A stretch of DNA of 64,000 nucleotides from positions 1-64,000 of the forward strand of contig NZ_JALJCK010000007.1 in the NCBI RefSeq assembly GCF_022899355.1. Direction: 5' to 3'. The notes below the pieces were generated by a model, which was not told the DNA's origin, did no database searches, and worked only from the letters and a program-made list of their open reading frames with translations. The DNA is from Shinella yambaruensis. GTDB lineage: Bacteria; Pseudomonadota; Alphaproteobacteria; Rhizobiales; Rhizobiaceae. Below are positions 33,715 to 40,904 of this stretch, in pieces (within the stretch, counting starts at the first letter, position 1; each line of letters starts with the position of its first letter). Position numbers and translations under genes: made by a program.

Positions 33715-34647
33715 TCAACGCACGACGAGCTTGAAGGCGGGAGGAACGCCACGGCCGGCCAGCCGTGGGCGCTGCGATTGGGAGAGCTGTATATGCACAC
33801 GCATGAGATCGGCCGCAAGCTCCATCTGGCCGCGTTCGATCTGCTCGAGAATCTGGATATGCTCTAGGTTGGACTGCATCAGCCGGAAGGCGTTGACATG
33901 GCCGGCCGGCGGGCTGGCGCGGCGGCGGCGGTGATGGTTGGTAAGCGTCTCTGCCATGAAGGGATTGCCGCAGGAGCGCGCGATCAACAGGTGGAAATCG
34001 TAGTCCGTGCGGTCGAAAAGTTTGCGGTCGAAATTCGTCTCGTTCATCCCGCGCAGGATCAGCATGGACTGGCGCAGCGCCGTCATCGCCGGAATATCGC
34101 GCTTGAACTCCGGCAGGGTCAGCGCGAGCGGTTCGGTCGCAAGGCGGAACTCGTAGCTTTTCGCCGCCGCATCGCCACTGATGGCGAAGTGCTTCAGCAG
34201 CCATTGCTGGCCGGAACCGCGTTCGGCCAGATTTTCCTCTGCCAGTTTCACAAACGCATTTTGTACCGTCTGGCGTGAGACCTCATAGCGGCGCTGCAGC
34301 GCGGCGACGGTCTGGCTTTCGGCAATGCGTCCGGCGGCGAGGTCGCGCAGGATCGCGGCATAGATTTCACTCTCGCCATCGCCTTCCGCCGTGTCTTCGA
34401 GGCGGGCAATGGCGGCAGGATCGACGGCGAGCAGATAGCCGCCCTCAGCATCCGCCGTCACAAGCTCTCGCTCGGCAAGAATCTGCAAAGCCTTGCGGAT
34501 CGGGGTTCTCGAGACGTTGCAGAGCGAGGCGAGCGCCTGTTCGGCCAGCCGCTCGCCGGGCGCCATGCCACGCTCGCCGGCGACATCCAGTATTTTTTGC
34601 GCCAGTTCGACATGGCGGAAATTGGTCCGTTTCGGCTCCGGTGTCAT
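33715..34647 (-). CDS. GntR-family regulator with two winged-helix domains and FCD-like effector domain
   Basis: 310 residues from the ATG at 34647; a TTG at 34704 is less likely. Residues about 5-65 form a GntR winged helix (LAEQALASLCNVSRTPIRKA, LQILAERELVTAD). A second, unusual one follows at about 88-150 (EIYAAILRDLAAGRIAESQT, VAALQRRYEVSRQTVQNAFV, KLAEENLAERGSG). The C-terminal 150 residues look like the helical FCD domain (FDRTDYDFHLLIARSCGNPF). A standard GntR/FCD protein has only one DNA-binding domain. It is divergent from the polyamine-type ABC operon and upstream of paralogue A, so it probably controls both. Confidence 0.82.
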   Translation of the reverse strand: MTPEPKRTNFRHVELAQKILDVAGERGMAPGERLAEQALASLCNVSRTPIRKALQILAERELVTADAEGGYLLAVDPAAIARLEDTAEGDGESEIYAAILRDLAAGRIAESQTVAALQRRYEVSRQTVQNAFVKLAEENLAERGSGQQWLLKHFAISGDAAAKSYEFRLATEPLALTLPEFKRDIPAMTALRQSMLILRGMNETNFDRKLFDRTDYDFHLLIARSCGNPFMAETLTNHHRRRRASPPAGHVNAFRLMQSNLEHIQILEQIERGQMELAADLMRVHIQLSQSQRPRLAGRGVPPAFKLVVR

Positions 34648-34743
34648 GGCTCGCCTCTGCCCTCCATCGCCGTGCATGCTGCCCTTTGAGCTTTCGTCGC
34701 GCAAGCCCGGAAATGGGCGGACCGCAAAAATGCATCGACCCTA

Positions 34744-34770
34744 TTGACGTATTTTTTTTATAAATAATAC
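34744..34770 (+). promoter_or_regulatory. AT-rich promoter/operator region between GntR-type regulator and ABC operon
   Basis: The divergent gap of 204 bases contains TTGACG at 34744-34749, a T8 tract, TATAAA, and the small inverted repeat GTATT (34749-34753) / AATAC (34766-34770). It is the only AT-rich stretch here and lies about 85-110 bases upstream of the binding-protein start. The exact -10 box is ambiguous. Confidence 0.4.
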
Positions 34771-34851
34771 TTCCATTCGACAGGGAATGAGACCGGAGAA
34801 CCGGCGCGCCCGTCGAAGAGGTTGGAACAACGTAAAACAAGGGAGTCTTCC

Positions 34852-35910
34852 GTGACCGTGAAGAACCGACTGACTGCGACCTGCGCGGCCGCGGCGCTTG
34901 TCGCCGCATGCCTTGCGACGGGCGCGGCTTCCGCCGCCGATCTCGTCATCTCGAACTGGGATGGCTACATGGCCCCTGACATCGCCGAACAATTCAAGGC
35001 CGCGACCGGGCTGGAGATCGAGGTGGTCAACCACGCCACCAACGAAGAGGTGATGGGCAAGTTGATGGCGAGCGGCGGCAAGGGCTACGACGTCGTTTTC
35101 GTCTCCTCGCCCTTCGCCGAAATCCTCAACGGGCAAGCCCTTGCCGAGCCGATCGACAAGGCCGCCGTGCCGAACCTCGCCAATCTCTATCCGGAAGCCA
35201 CGACACTCGCCTATGATCCGGGCAACACGTTTTCCGTGCCCTATACCTGGGGCTCGACGGGCCTCTGTTACCGCTCCGACCTCGTGGAGGGTACGCCAGA
35301 CAGCTGGCTGAACCTGCTCCAGCCGGTGGATGCGCTGAAGGGCAAGACGACGATGCTCGCCACCGACCGCTGGCTGATGGCGGCGGGCGAGCTCGCCAAG
35401 GGGTTTTCCGTCAACGAGAAGGATCCGGCCAGGCTCGAAGAGGTGAAGGCCCTGCTCATCGAGGCGAAGAAGACGCTGCTCGCCTATGACGACACGACCT
35501 TCTATTCCAAGCTCGTTTCCGGCGAGGCCTCGCTGGTGCATGCCTGGGACGGCTGGTGCAACTACGGCATCGGCGAAAACAAGGACATCAAGTTCGTCGT
35601 GCCGAAGGAAGGCTCCGACCTCTGGATCGACACGATCGTCGTCCTGAAAAGCTCGGAGAAGAAGGATGCGGCGATGAAGTTCATCAACTTCATCCTCGAC
35701 GCCAGGAACCACGCCTGGGCCGCGCAGAACATCCTCTACAAGGTGCCGAACAAGGCCGCGATGGAAAGCCTCGACAAGGCGCTGTCCGAGCAATACCCGA
35801 ATATGGCCATGGCGCCTGCGGACCTCATCAAATACGAGCTGCTGCGCGACCTCGGGACGGCGCAGAAGGACTATTCGCGCATCGTGAGCGAGATCAAGGC
35901 CGCGAACTGA
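34852..35910 (+). CDS. ABC transporter substrate-binding protein, spermidine/putrescine type (PotD/PotF-like)
   Basis: 352 residues from a GTG with GGGAG upstream. The signal peptide runs through LTATCAAAALVAACLATGAA, cut near ASAAD, and the mature protein begins ISNWDGYMAPDIAEQF. Other PotD-like blocks are FVSSPFAEILNG, PYTWGSTGLCYRSD and VHAWDGWCNYGIGENK, the last part of the ligand pocket. Relatives bind polyamines and also opine-like or other cationic small molecules, so the true ligand is open. It starts the operon that contains the second glycosyltransferase. Confidence 0.88.
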   Translation: MTVKNRLTATCAAAALVAACLATGAASAADLVISNWDGYMAPDIAEQFKAATGLEIEVVNHATNEEVMGKLMASGGKGYDVVFVSSPFAEILNGQALAEPIDKAAVPNLANLYPEATTLAYDPGNTFSVPYTWGSTGLCYRSDLVEGTPDSWLNLLQPVDALKGKTTMLATDRWLMAAGELAKGFSVNEKDPARLEEVKALLIEAKKTLLAYDDTTFYSKLVSGEASLVHAWDGWCNYGIGENKDIKFVVPKEGSDLWIDTIVVLKSSEKKDAAMKFINFILDARNHAWAAQNILYKVPNKAAMESLDKALSEQYPNMAMAPADLIKYELLRDLGTAQKDYSRIVSEIKAAN

Positions 35911-35922
35911 ACGCGGCCCCTT

Positions 35923-35969
35923 CCCGTGGCGACTGGAAGGCGGCCCGCCGCCACGGGCAATTTTCTTCC
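35923..35969 (+). other. Intercistronic hairpin/attenuator after the PotD-like gene
   Basis: CCCGTGGCG (35923-35931) pairs with CGCCACGGG (35949-35957), followed by CAATTTTCTTCC. The stem and the T-rich tail just behind the binding-protein gene suggest partial termination, which would give more binding protein than permease. Confidence 0.6.
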
Positions 35970-36018
35970 TGCAATCCTTTATGCGCGATGCTGTGACGGC
36001 CCCCGCGGGAGTAAAGCC

Positions 36019-36885
36019 TTGTCCTTCAATGCCACCAGACCGACCCTGCTCGCGGCGCCCGGCGTCGCCTGGCTCGTCGCCTTCATGGTGGTGCCGTGCC
36101 TGCTGGTGCTGAGCTATGCCTTCTTCGAGCGCGGCGTCTGGGGCGGGGTCGAATACACGTTTACACTGGAAAATTTCGCCCGCGTCGCCGATCCGCTCTA
36201 TGCGAAGATCTTTCTCAATTCCGCGCGCATCGCCCTGACGGCGACAGTAGCGGCGATCCTCATCGCCTATCCGGCGGCTTACGCGATTTCGCGGGCGCCA
36301 AGGATGTCGCAGCCGATCCTGCTGTTCTTCGCCGTGCTGCCCTTCTGGAGCAACTACCTGATCCGCACCTATGCGTGGATCGTGCTGCTGAACCGCGAGG
36401 GCCTGACCAACAACCTGCTGCGCTCGCTTGGCTACACAGGCGAGCCACTGTCGATGCTCTATACCGAGAGCGCCGTCATCACCGGTCTCGTCTACAATTA
36501 CCTGCCCTTCGTCATCCTCGCGATCTACTCCACGCTGTCGCGGCTGAACCCGGAGCTGATGGAGGCGTCGCGCGATCTCGGCGCCGGCCCCGTCCGCACC
36601 TTCCTGCGCGTCACGCTGCCGCTGACCCTGCCGGGTGTGGCGGCCGGCGGGGTCTTTGTCTTCGTGCTCTCCATCGGCAATTTCGTGACGCCCGCGCTGC
36701 TCGGCGGCGGGCGGTTCCAGATGGTCGGCAACCTCGTTTACGACCAGTTCCTGACGGCGAACGACTGGCCCTTCGGTGCAGCCCTCGGCGCGGCGCTGAT
36801 CCTTACCATGATCGTGCTGCTCCTGTTGCAGGCCCGCGCCACGGCCCATGCCAGCGGCGAGCGCAAAGGGGAGGCGGCGCAATGA
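36019..36885 (+). CDS. ABC transporter permease, PotB-like
   Basis: 288 residues from a TTG at 36019 with GGGAG seven bases upstream; the open frame reaches back to 35926, into the hairpin. Six hydrophobic segments are visible (first VAWLVAFMVVPCLLVLSYAF). PotB-type blocks include FFAVLPFWSNYLIRTYAWIV, and the EAA loop is MEASRDLGAGPVRTF near residue 200. The last codons overlap the start of the PotC-like gene (ATGA). With PotC and PotA homologues it forms the importer. Confidence 0.88.
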   Translation: MSFNATRPTLLAAPGVAWLVAFMVVPCLLVLSYAFFERGVWGGVEYTFTLENFARVADPLYAKIFLNSARIALTATVAAILIAYPAAYAISRAPRMSQPILLFFAVLPFWSNYLIRTYAWIVLLNREGLTNNLLRSLGYTGEPLSMLYTESAVITGLVYNYLPFVILAIYSTLSRLNPELMEASRDLGAGPVRTFLRVTLPLTLPGVAAGGVFVFVLSIGNFVTPALLGGGRFQMVGNLVYDQFLTANDWPFGAALGAALILTMIVLLLLQARATAHASGERKGEAAQ

Positions 36886-37673
36886 ACGCGACGCTTTCCA
36901 GCAAGTTGCCGGGGCGCATCGTGCTGCTCTTGGTCTTCGGCTTCCTCTATCTGCCGATCGCCGTGCTGGTGCTGCTGTCCTTCAACGACAGCGGCCTGCC
37001 GACCTCGTGGTCCGGCTTTTCCACCCGCTGGTATGGCGCGCTGCTTTCCAATACGGACATCCTGCGCGCCGCCGGCAACACGTTCATCGTCGCCGTCTTC
37101 GCGACCGTCATCTCCACCGTACTCGGTACGCTTTTAGCACTCGGCATGGAGACGCGCCGCCGCAAGAGCAGCGGTCTCGAAGCGCTCGCCTTCGCGCCGA
37201 TGGTCATCCCCGATATCGTGCTCGCCGTGGCGCTGCTCACCTTCTTCTCGCGTCTCGGCCTGACGATGGGCTTGCACACCATCGTCATCAGCCATGTCAT
37301 CTTCGACCTTGCCTTCGTCTGCTCGGTCGTGCGCGCCCGGCTGAAGCATTTCGATTTTTCCATCGTCGAGGCCTCGCGCGATCTCGGGGCGTCGGGCTGG
37401 ACGACCTTCTGGCGCGTCACCTTCCCGGTGCTGCTGCCGTCCATCGTCGCCGGTGCGCTGCTCGCCTTCACGCTTTCTGTCGACGAGTTCATCATCGCCT
37501 TCTTCACGGCCGGCGCCGGGCGCTCGTCCATCACCCTCCCCATGCAGATCTATTCGATGATCCGCTTCGGCATCACGCCCGAGGTCAATGCACTCGCCAC
37601 CATCGTCATGGGCGTCAGCGCGACGGCGCTCCTGATCTCGCAATGGCTTAACAGACAGCAGCAGGTCCCATGA
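36882..37673 (+). CDS. ABC transporter permease, PotC-like
   Basis: 263 residues, ATGA overlap with both neighbours. The first helix is in IVLLLVFGFLYLPIAVLVLL, the PotC-like block LSFNDSGLPTSWSGFSTRWY follows, and the EAA loop is VEASRDLGASGWTTF near residue 170. FTLSVDEFIIAFFTAG is the conserved late segment of polyamine permeases. It completes the membrane channel. Confidence 0.9.
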   Translation: MNATLSSKLPGRIVLLLVFGFLYLPIAVLVLLSFNDSGLPTSWSGFSTRWYGALLSNTDILRAAGNTFIVAVFATVISTVLGTLLALGMETRRRKSSGLEALAFAPMVIPDIVLAVALLTFFSRLGLTMGLHTIVISHVIFDLAFVCSVVRARLKHFDFSIVEASRDLGASGWTTFWRVTFPVLLPSIVAGALLAFTLSVDEFIIAFFTAGAGRSSITLPMQIYSMIRFGITPEVNALATIVMGVSATALLISQWLNRQQQVP

Positions 37674-38716
37674 ACGCATCCAGCAATCCGATCCTGCGCA
37701 TCGAGGGTGTCGGCAAGGCGTTCGGGCCGGTGACGGCCGTCGACGATGTGACGCTCGATATCCGCGAGAACGAATTCTTCGCGCTGCTCGGCCCCTCCGG
37801 CTGCGGCAAGACCACGCTGCTGCGCATGCTCGCCGGCTTCGAGAGCCCGAATGCCGGCCGCATCCTGCTTGAGGGCAAGGATATTTCCCCGTTGCCGCCG
37901 GAAAAGCGGCCGCTCAACCTGATGTTCCAGTCCTATGCACTCTTTCCGCATATGACGGTCAGGCAGAACCTCTCCTACGGTCTCGAAATGGAGCGGCTCG
38001 CCAGGACGGAAATCCGCCGCCGCGTCGACGAGACCATGGCGACGACGGACCTCACGCAATTTGCCGACCGCAAGCCCGAACAGCTTTCCGGCGGCCAGAA
38101 GCAGCGTGTTGCGCTCGCCCGCGCACTGGTGAAGCGCCCGAAAGTGCTGTTGCTCGACGAACCGCTCGGCGCGCTCGACAAGAAGCTGCGCGAGAAGATG
38201 CAGCTTGAACTCAAGCGCATGCAGAACGAGGTGGGCATCACCTTCATCATCGTCACGCACGACCAGGAGGAAGCGCTCGTCATGGCCGACCGCATGGCGA
38301 TCCTCAAGGACGGCCGCCTCTTGCAGGTCGGCGCGCCGGAGGACGTCTATGAGCGCCCTGCCGACCGCTTCGTCGCCAACTTCATCGGCGTCATGAATTT
38401 CATCGATGGCAAGGTCGGGGTCGACGGTCTCTTCGTCGCGGAAGGTCTGCAGGTGAAAGCATCGGGCAATGCCGGCTCCGCGACGCTCGCCGTGCGACCG
38501 GAAAACATCGCCATCGGCCCGCCCGGCGACCTGCCGGTGTCCGGCGCCGTCGTCGATATCGCCTATCACGGCCTCGACCGCGTGCTGCACGTCAAGACGA
38601 CCGCGAGTGCAACGCCGCTTCAGGTCCGCATTCCCGCGAGCGGGGCGGGCAACTGGAAGATCGGCGATGCGCTGAGCCTCAAGATCGATCCGGCGAGATG
38701 CCGGCTCTTCCAATGA
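37670..38716 (+). CDS. ABC transporter ATP-binding protein, PotA-like
   Basis: 348 residues. Walker A is GPSGCGKTT (about 42-50), the signature LSGGQKQRV, Walker B VLLLDEPLGALD, the switch histidine in VTHDQEEAL. The C-terminal TOBE domain includes AVRPENIAIGPPGDL. It starts by ATGA overlap with the PotC-like gene and is followed 17 bases later by the glycosyltransferase gene, which is therefore in the same operon. Confidence 0.92.
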   Translation: MNASSNPILRIEGVGKAFGPVTAVDDVTLDIRENEFFALLGPSGCGKTTLLRMLAGFESPNAGRILLEGKDISPLPPEKRPLNLMFQSYALFPHMTVRQNLSYGLEMERLARTEIRRRVDETMATTDLTQFADRKPEQLSGGQKQRVALARALVKRPKVLLLDEPLGALDKKLREKMQLELKRMQNEVGITFIIVTHDQEEALVMADRMAILKDGRLLQVGAPEDVYERPADRFVANFIGVMNFIDGKVGVDGLFVAEGLQVKASGNAGSATLAVRPENIAIGPPGDLPVSGAVVDIAYHGLDRVLHVKTTASATPLQVRIPASGAGNWKIGDALSLKIDPARCRLFQ

Positions 38717-38733
38717 ATAAAGAGGGGAATACC

Positions 38734-40026
38734 ATGTCCAAGACCATCGCATTCTTCCCGGAAGCGGCCTTTGGCCCGGCGCTGAACTCGGTCGGCATCG
38801 CGCAGGCCGTCGAAGCGCTCGGCCACAAGGCCGTCTTCCTCTCCGACCCCGGCTTCGTATCGGTCTATGAGGGCTACGGTTTCGAGGCACATGCCGTGAA
38901 CCTTTCCGAGCCAATGCCGCCGGAGCAGATGGCAAAGTTCTGGGAGGATTTCATCAACGGCCACATCCCGAATTTTCGTAGATCTCCCTACGACCAGGTC
39001 GACAACTACGTGAAGGATTGCTGGACGGCGATCGTCGACAGCGCAAAATGGGCGCAGAAAGACCTGCCGGGCGTGCTGGCGAAGATCAAGCCGGACCTCA
39101 TCTGCGTCGACAACGTCATCCTCTTCCCGGCGATCAAGCAATACGGCACGCCCTGGGTGCGCATCATCTCCTGCTCGGAAAACGAGATCGAGGATCCGAA
39201 AATCCCGCCGCATCTTTCCGGCTGCGGTGAGAAGGATTTCGCCTGCCACGCCGCCTATCGCGACCATTTCAACGACGTCATCAAGCCGATCCATGACGAT
39301 TTCAACGGTTTCCTTGCCGAGAATAACGAGGCGTCCTATCCGATCGGCCAGTTTTTCGAAGCCTCGCCCTTCATGAACCTGCTGCTCTATCCGGAGCCGG
39401 TGAAGTTCGAGCGCGAGCATCCGCTCGATCCGAAACAGTTCCAGTATCTCGAGGGCTGCGTTCGCAAGGAGAAGCCCTACGAGGTGCCGGCCTTTGCCGA
39501 GAACAACGACAAGCCGCTGATCTACATTTCCTTCGGCTCGCTGGGGGCAGGGGATACGGACCTCCTGAAGCGCCTGATCACGACCATCGGCAAGCTGCCC
39601 TATCGCGCGCTCGTCAATGTCGGCGACTACAAGGATCAGTACGAGAACCTGCCCGGCAACGTCATCGTCGACAGTTGGTTCCCGCAGCCTTCGGTCATCC
39701 CACAGGTCGATGCGGTCATCCATCACGGCGGCAACAATTCGTTCACGGAGTGCCTCTATTTCGGCAAGCCGGCGATCATCATGCCCTATGTCTGGGATGG
39801 TCACGACAATGCGACGCGCGTCGATGAGACCGGTCACGGCTTCAAGATGCCGCGTTACGACTGGACGGATGCCGACCTTGCGGCAAAACTCGACGCCTGC
39901 CTCAACAATTCGACCATGAAGACGCGCCTTGCCGCCACCAGCGCCCATATGCAGGCCCGCAATGGCCCGAAGAAGGCCGCGGGCATTCTCGACGACCTCG
40001 TGAAGACGGGCGCCTATAATGGTTGA
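38734..40026 (+). CDS. UGT/MGT-like family 1 glycosyltransferase (paralogue B)
   Basis: 430 residues from the ATG at 38734 with AGAGGGG upstream. It is organised like paralogue A: KTIAFFPEAAFGPALNSVGI at the start, IYISFGSLGAGDTDLLKRL, LPYRALVNVGDYKD, WFPQPSVIPQVDAVI, HHGGNNSFTECLYFG, then IIMPYVWDGHDNATRVDETG. The donor signature with HHGGNNS and DN is shared with paralogue A. No signal peptide or membrane helix is visible, so it acts in the cytoplasm on a nucleotide sugar and a small acceptor, perhaps the imported compound. It overlaps the next cupin gene by eight bases. Confidence 0.87.
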   Translation: MSKTIAFFPEAAFGPALNSVGIAQAVEALGHKAVFLSDPGFVSVYEGYGFEAHAVNLSEPMPPEQMAKFWEDFINGHIPNFRRSPYDQVDNYVKDCWTAIVDSAKWAQKDLPGVLAKIKPDLICVDNVILFPAIKQYGTPWVRIISCSENEIEDPKIPPHLSGCGEKDFACHAAYRDHFNDVIKPIHDDFNGFLAENNEASYPIGQFFEASPFMNLLLYPEPVKFEREHPLDPKQFQYLEGCVRKEKPYEVPAFAENNDKPLIYISFGSLGAGDTDLLKRLITTIGKLPYRALVNVGDYKDQYENLPGNVIVDSWFPQPSVIPQVDAVIHHGGNNSFTECLYFGKPAIIMPYVWDGHDNATRVDETGHGFKMPRYDWTDADLAAKLDACLNNSTMKTRLAATSAHMQARNGPKKAAGILDDLVKTGAYNG

Positions 40027-40381
40027 GACGACGAAAGCATCCGCCCCGCACATCCATAACGCGACGACCTTTTCCGACCTCGTCGACTGGGGCGACCAGC
40101 CGGACAGCCTGGAGGGCCAGTCTCACTCCTCGGGCCGTCTCGTCTTCAAAGGGCCGAACAACCAGCCGGAATCCGGCATCTGGGTCTGCACGCCCGGCCG
40201 CTGGCGGCTGTCCATCCCACGGGACGAATTCTGCCATTTCGTGGCCGGCCGGGCTGTGTATCGCTCGGACGAAGGCGAGGTGATCGTGGTCGAACCGGGC
40301 ACGGTCGTTATGTTCCCCGGCGGCTGGACCGGCGAATGCACCGTCACCGAGACCATGCGCAACATCTACATGCTGGTCTGA
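40019..40381 (+). CDS. Small cupin (Cupin_3/DUF861-like), copy 1
   Basis: 120 residues with a single small cupin barrel: GIWVCTPGRWRLSIPRDEFC, then HFVAGRAVYRSDEGEVIVVE and PGTVVMFPGGWTGECTVTET. This is the EutQ/DUF861 type, in which one or two of the usual histidine ligands are lacking. It overlaps the glycosyltransferase gene, indicating coupled expression. Copy 2 follows 29 bases downstream. Function in this class is mostly unknown; binding or isomerisation of a small metabolite is possible. Confidence 0.85.
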   Translation: MVETTKASAPHIHNATTFSDLVDWGDQPDSLEGQSHSSGRLVFKGPNNQPESGIWVCTPGRWRLSIPRDEFCHFVAGRAVYRSDEGEVIVVEPGTVVMFPGGWTGECTVTETMRNIYMLV

Positions 40382-40410
40382 CGTAAAGAGAAAATGAAAG
40401 GAAATATCCC

Positions 40411-40758
40411 ATGACCGCGACACCCCTGATGCGCAAGCCGCTGGAAGAGACCGACCTCAAGGACTGGGGCGTGATTCCCACCATGATCGAGGGCGAGAGC
40501 CGCACCTCCGGCAAGGTCATCTACAAGGGCCCGAACGGCGAATCCGAAAGCGGCCTCTGGATCTGCACGCCGGGAAAGTGGTTCTGCCACGTCACCAGCG
40601 ACGAGTTCTGCCACTTCCTCGAAGGCCGCTGCACCTATGTCCATGAAAGCGGTGAGGTGATCGAGATCACGCCGGATACCGCCGCCTTTTTCCCGAAGGA
40701 CTGGAAGGGTGAATGCACGGTCCATGAGACCGTGAAGAAGGTCTACATGATCCGCTGA
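40411..40758 (+). CDS. Small cupin (Cupin_3/DUF861-like), copy 2
   Basis: 115 residues, clearly a paralogue of the preceding gene: LWICTPGKWFCHVTSDEFCH, then FLEGRCTYVHESGEVIEITP and AAFFPKDWKGECTVHET. Both end in a Y-M-(L/I) motif. AAAGGAAAT precedes the ATG. The two copies may form a heteromer or act on different sugar/amine adducts; that is speculation. It ends just before a RIME-like repeat. Confidence 0.85.
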   Translation: MTATPLMRKPLEETDLKDWGVIPTMIEGESRTSGKVIYKGPNGESESGLWICTPGKWFCHVTSDEFCHFLEGRCTYVHESGEVIEITPDTAAFFPKDWKGECTVHETVKKVYMIR

Positions 40759-40768
40759 GGGCATATTT

Positions 40769-40876
40769 TCCCCTCACCCCGAAAGCGGGGAGAGCGAGAC
40801 GAAACGCTGCGGCTTGCCCCGTCTCCCCGCCTGCGGGGAGACGGGGCCGGCAGGCGGATGAGGGACCGTCGCCCGG
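40769..40876. repeat. RIME-like rhizobial intergenic repeat with a 14-bp perfect hairpin
   Basis: The gap between the cupin and aldehyde dehydrogenase genes contains CCCCTCACCCCGAAAGCGGG, then the perfect palindrome CCCCGTCTCCCCGC / GCGGGGAGACGGGG at 40817-40846 with a two-base loop, then GCCGGCAGGCGGATGAGGGA. This order and wording correspond to the Rhizobium-specific intergenic mosaic element RIME1. It supports a rhizobial host. It may also act as a processing site inside the operon. Confidence 0.75.
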
Positions 40877-40904
40877 TTCTCCAGAACACCAAGGAAGTAT
40901 TGCC

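Noticed and set aside
34741-36882. A 713-codon open frame on the minus strand opposite the PotD/PotB-like genes
   Set aside because: Same reason: low-complexity composition, no motifs, and complete overlap with clear genes on the other strand.
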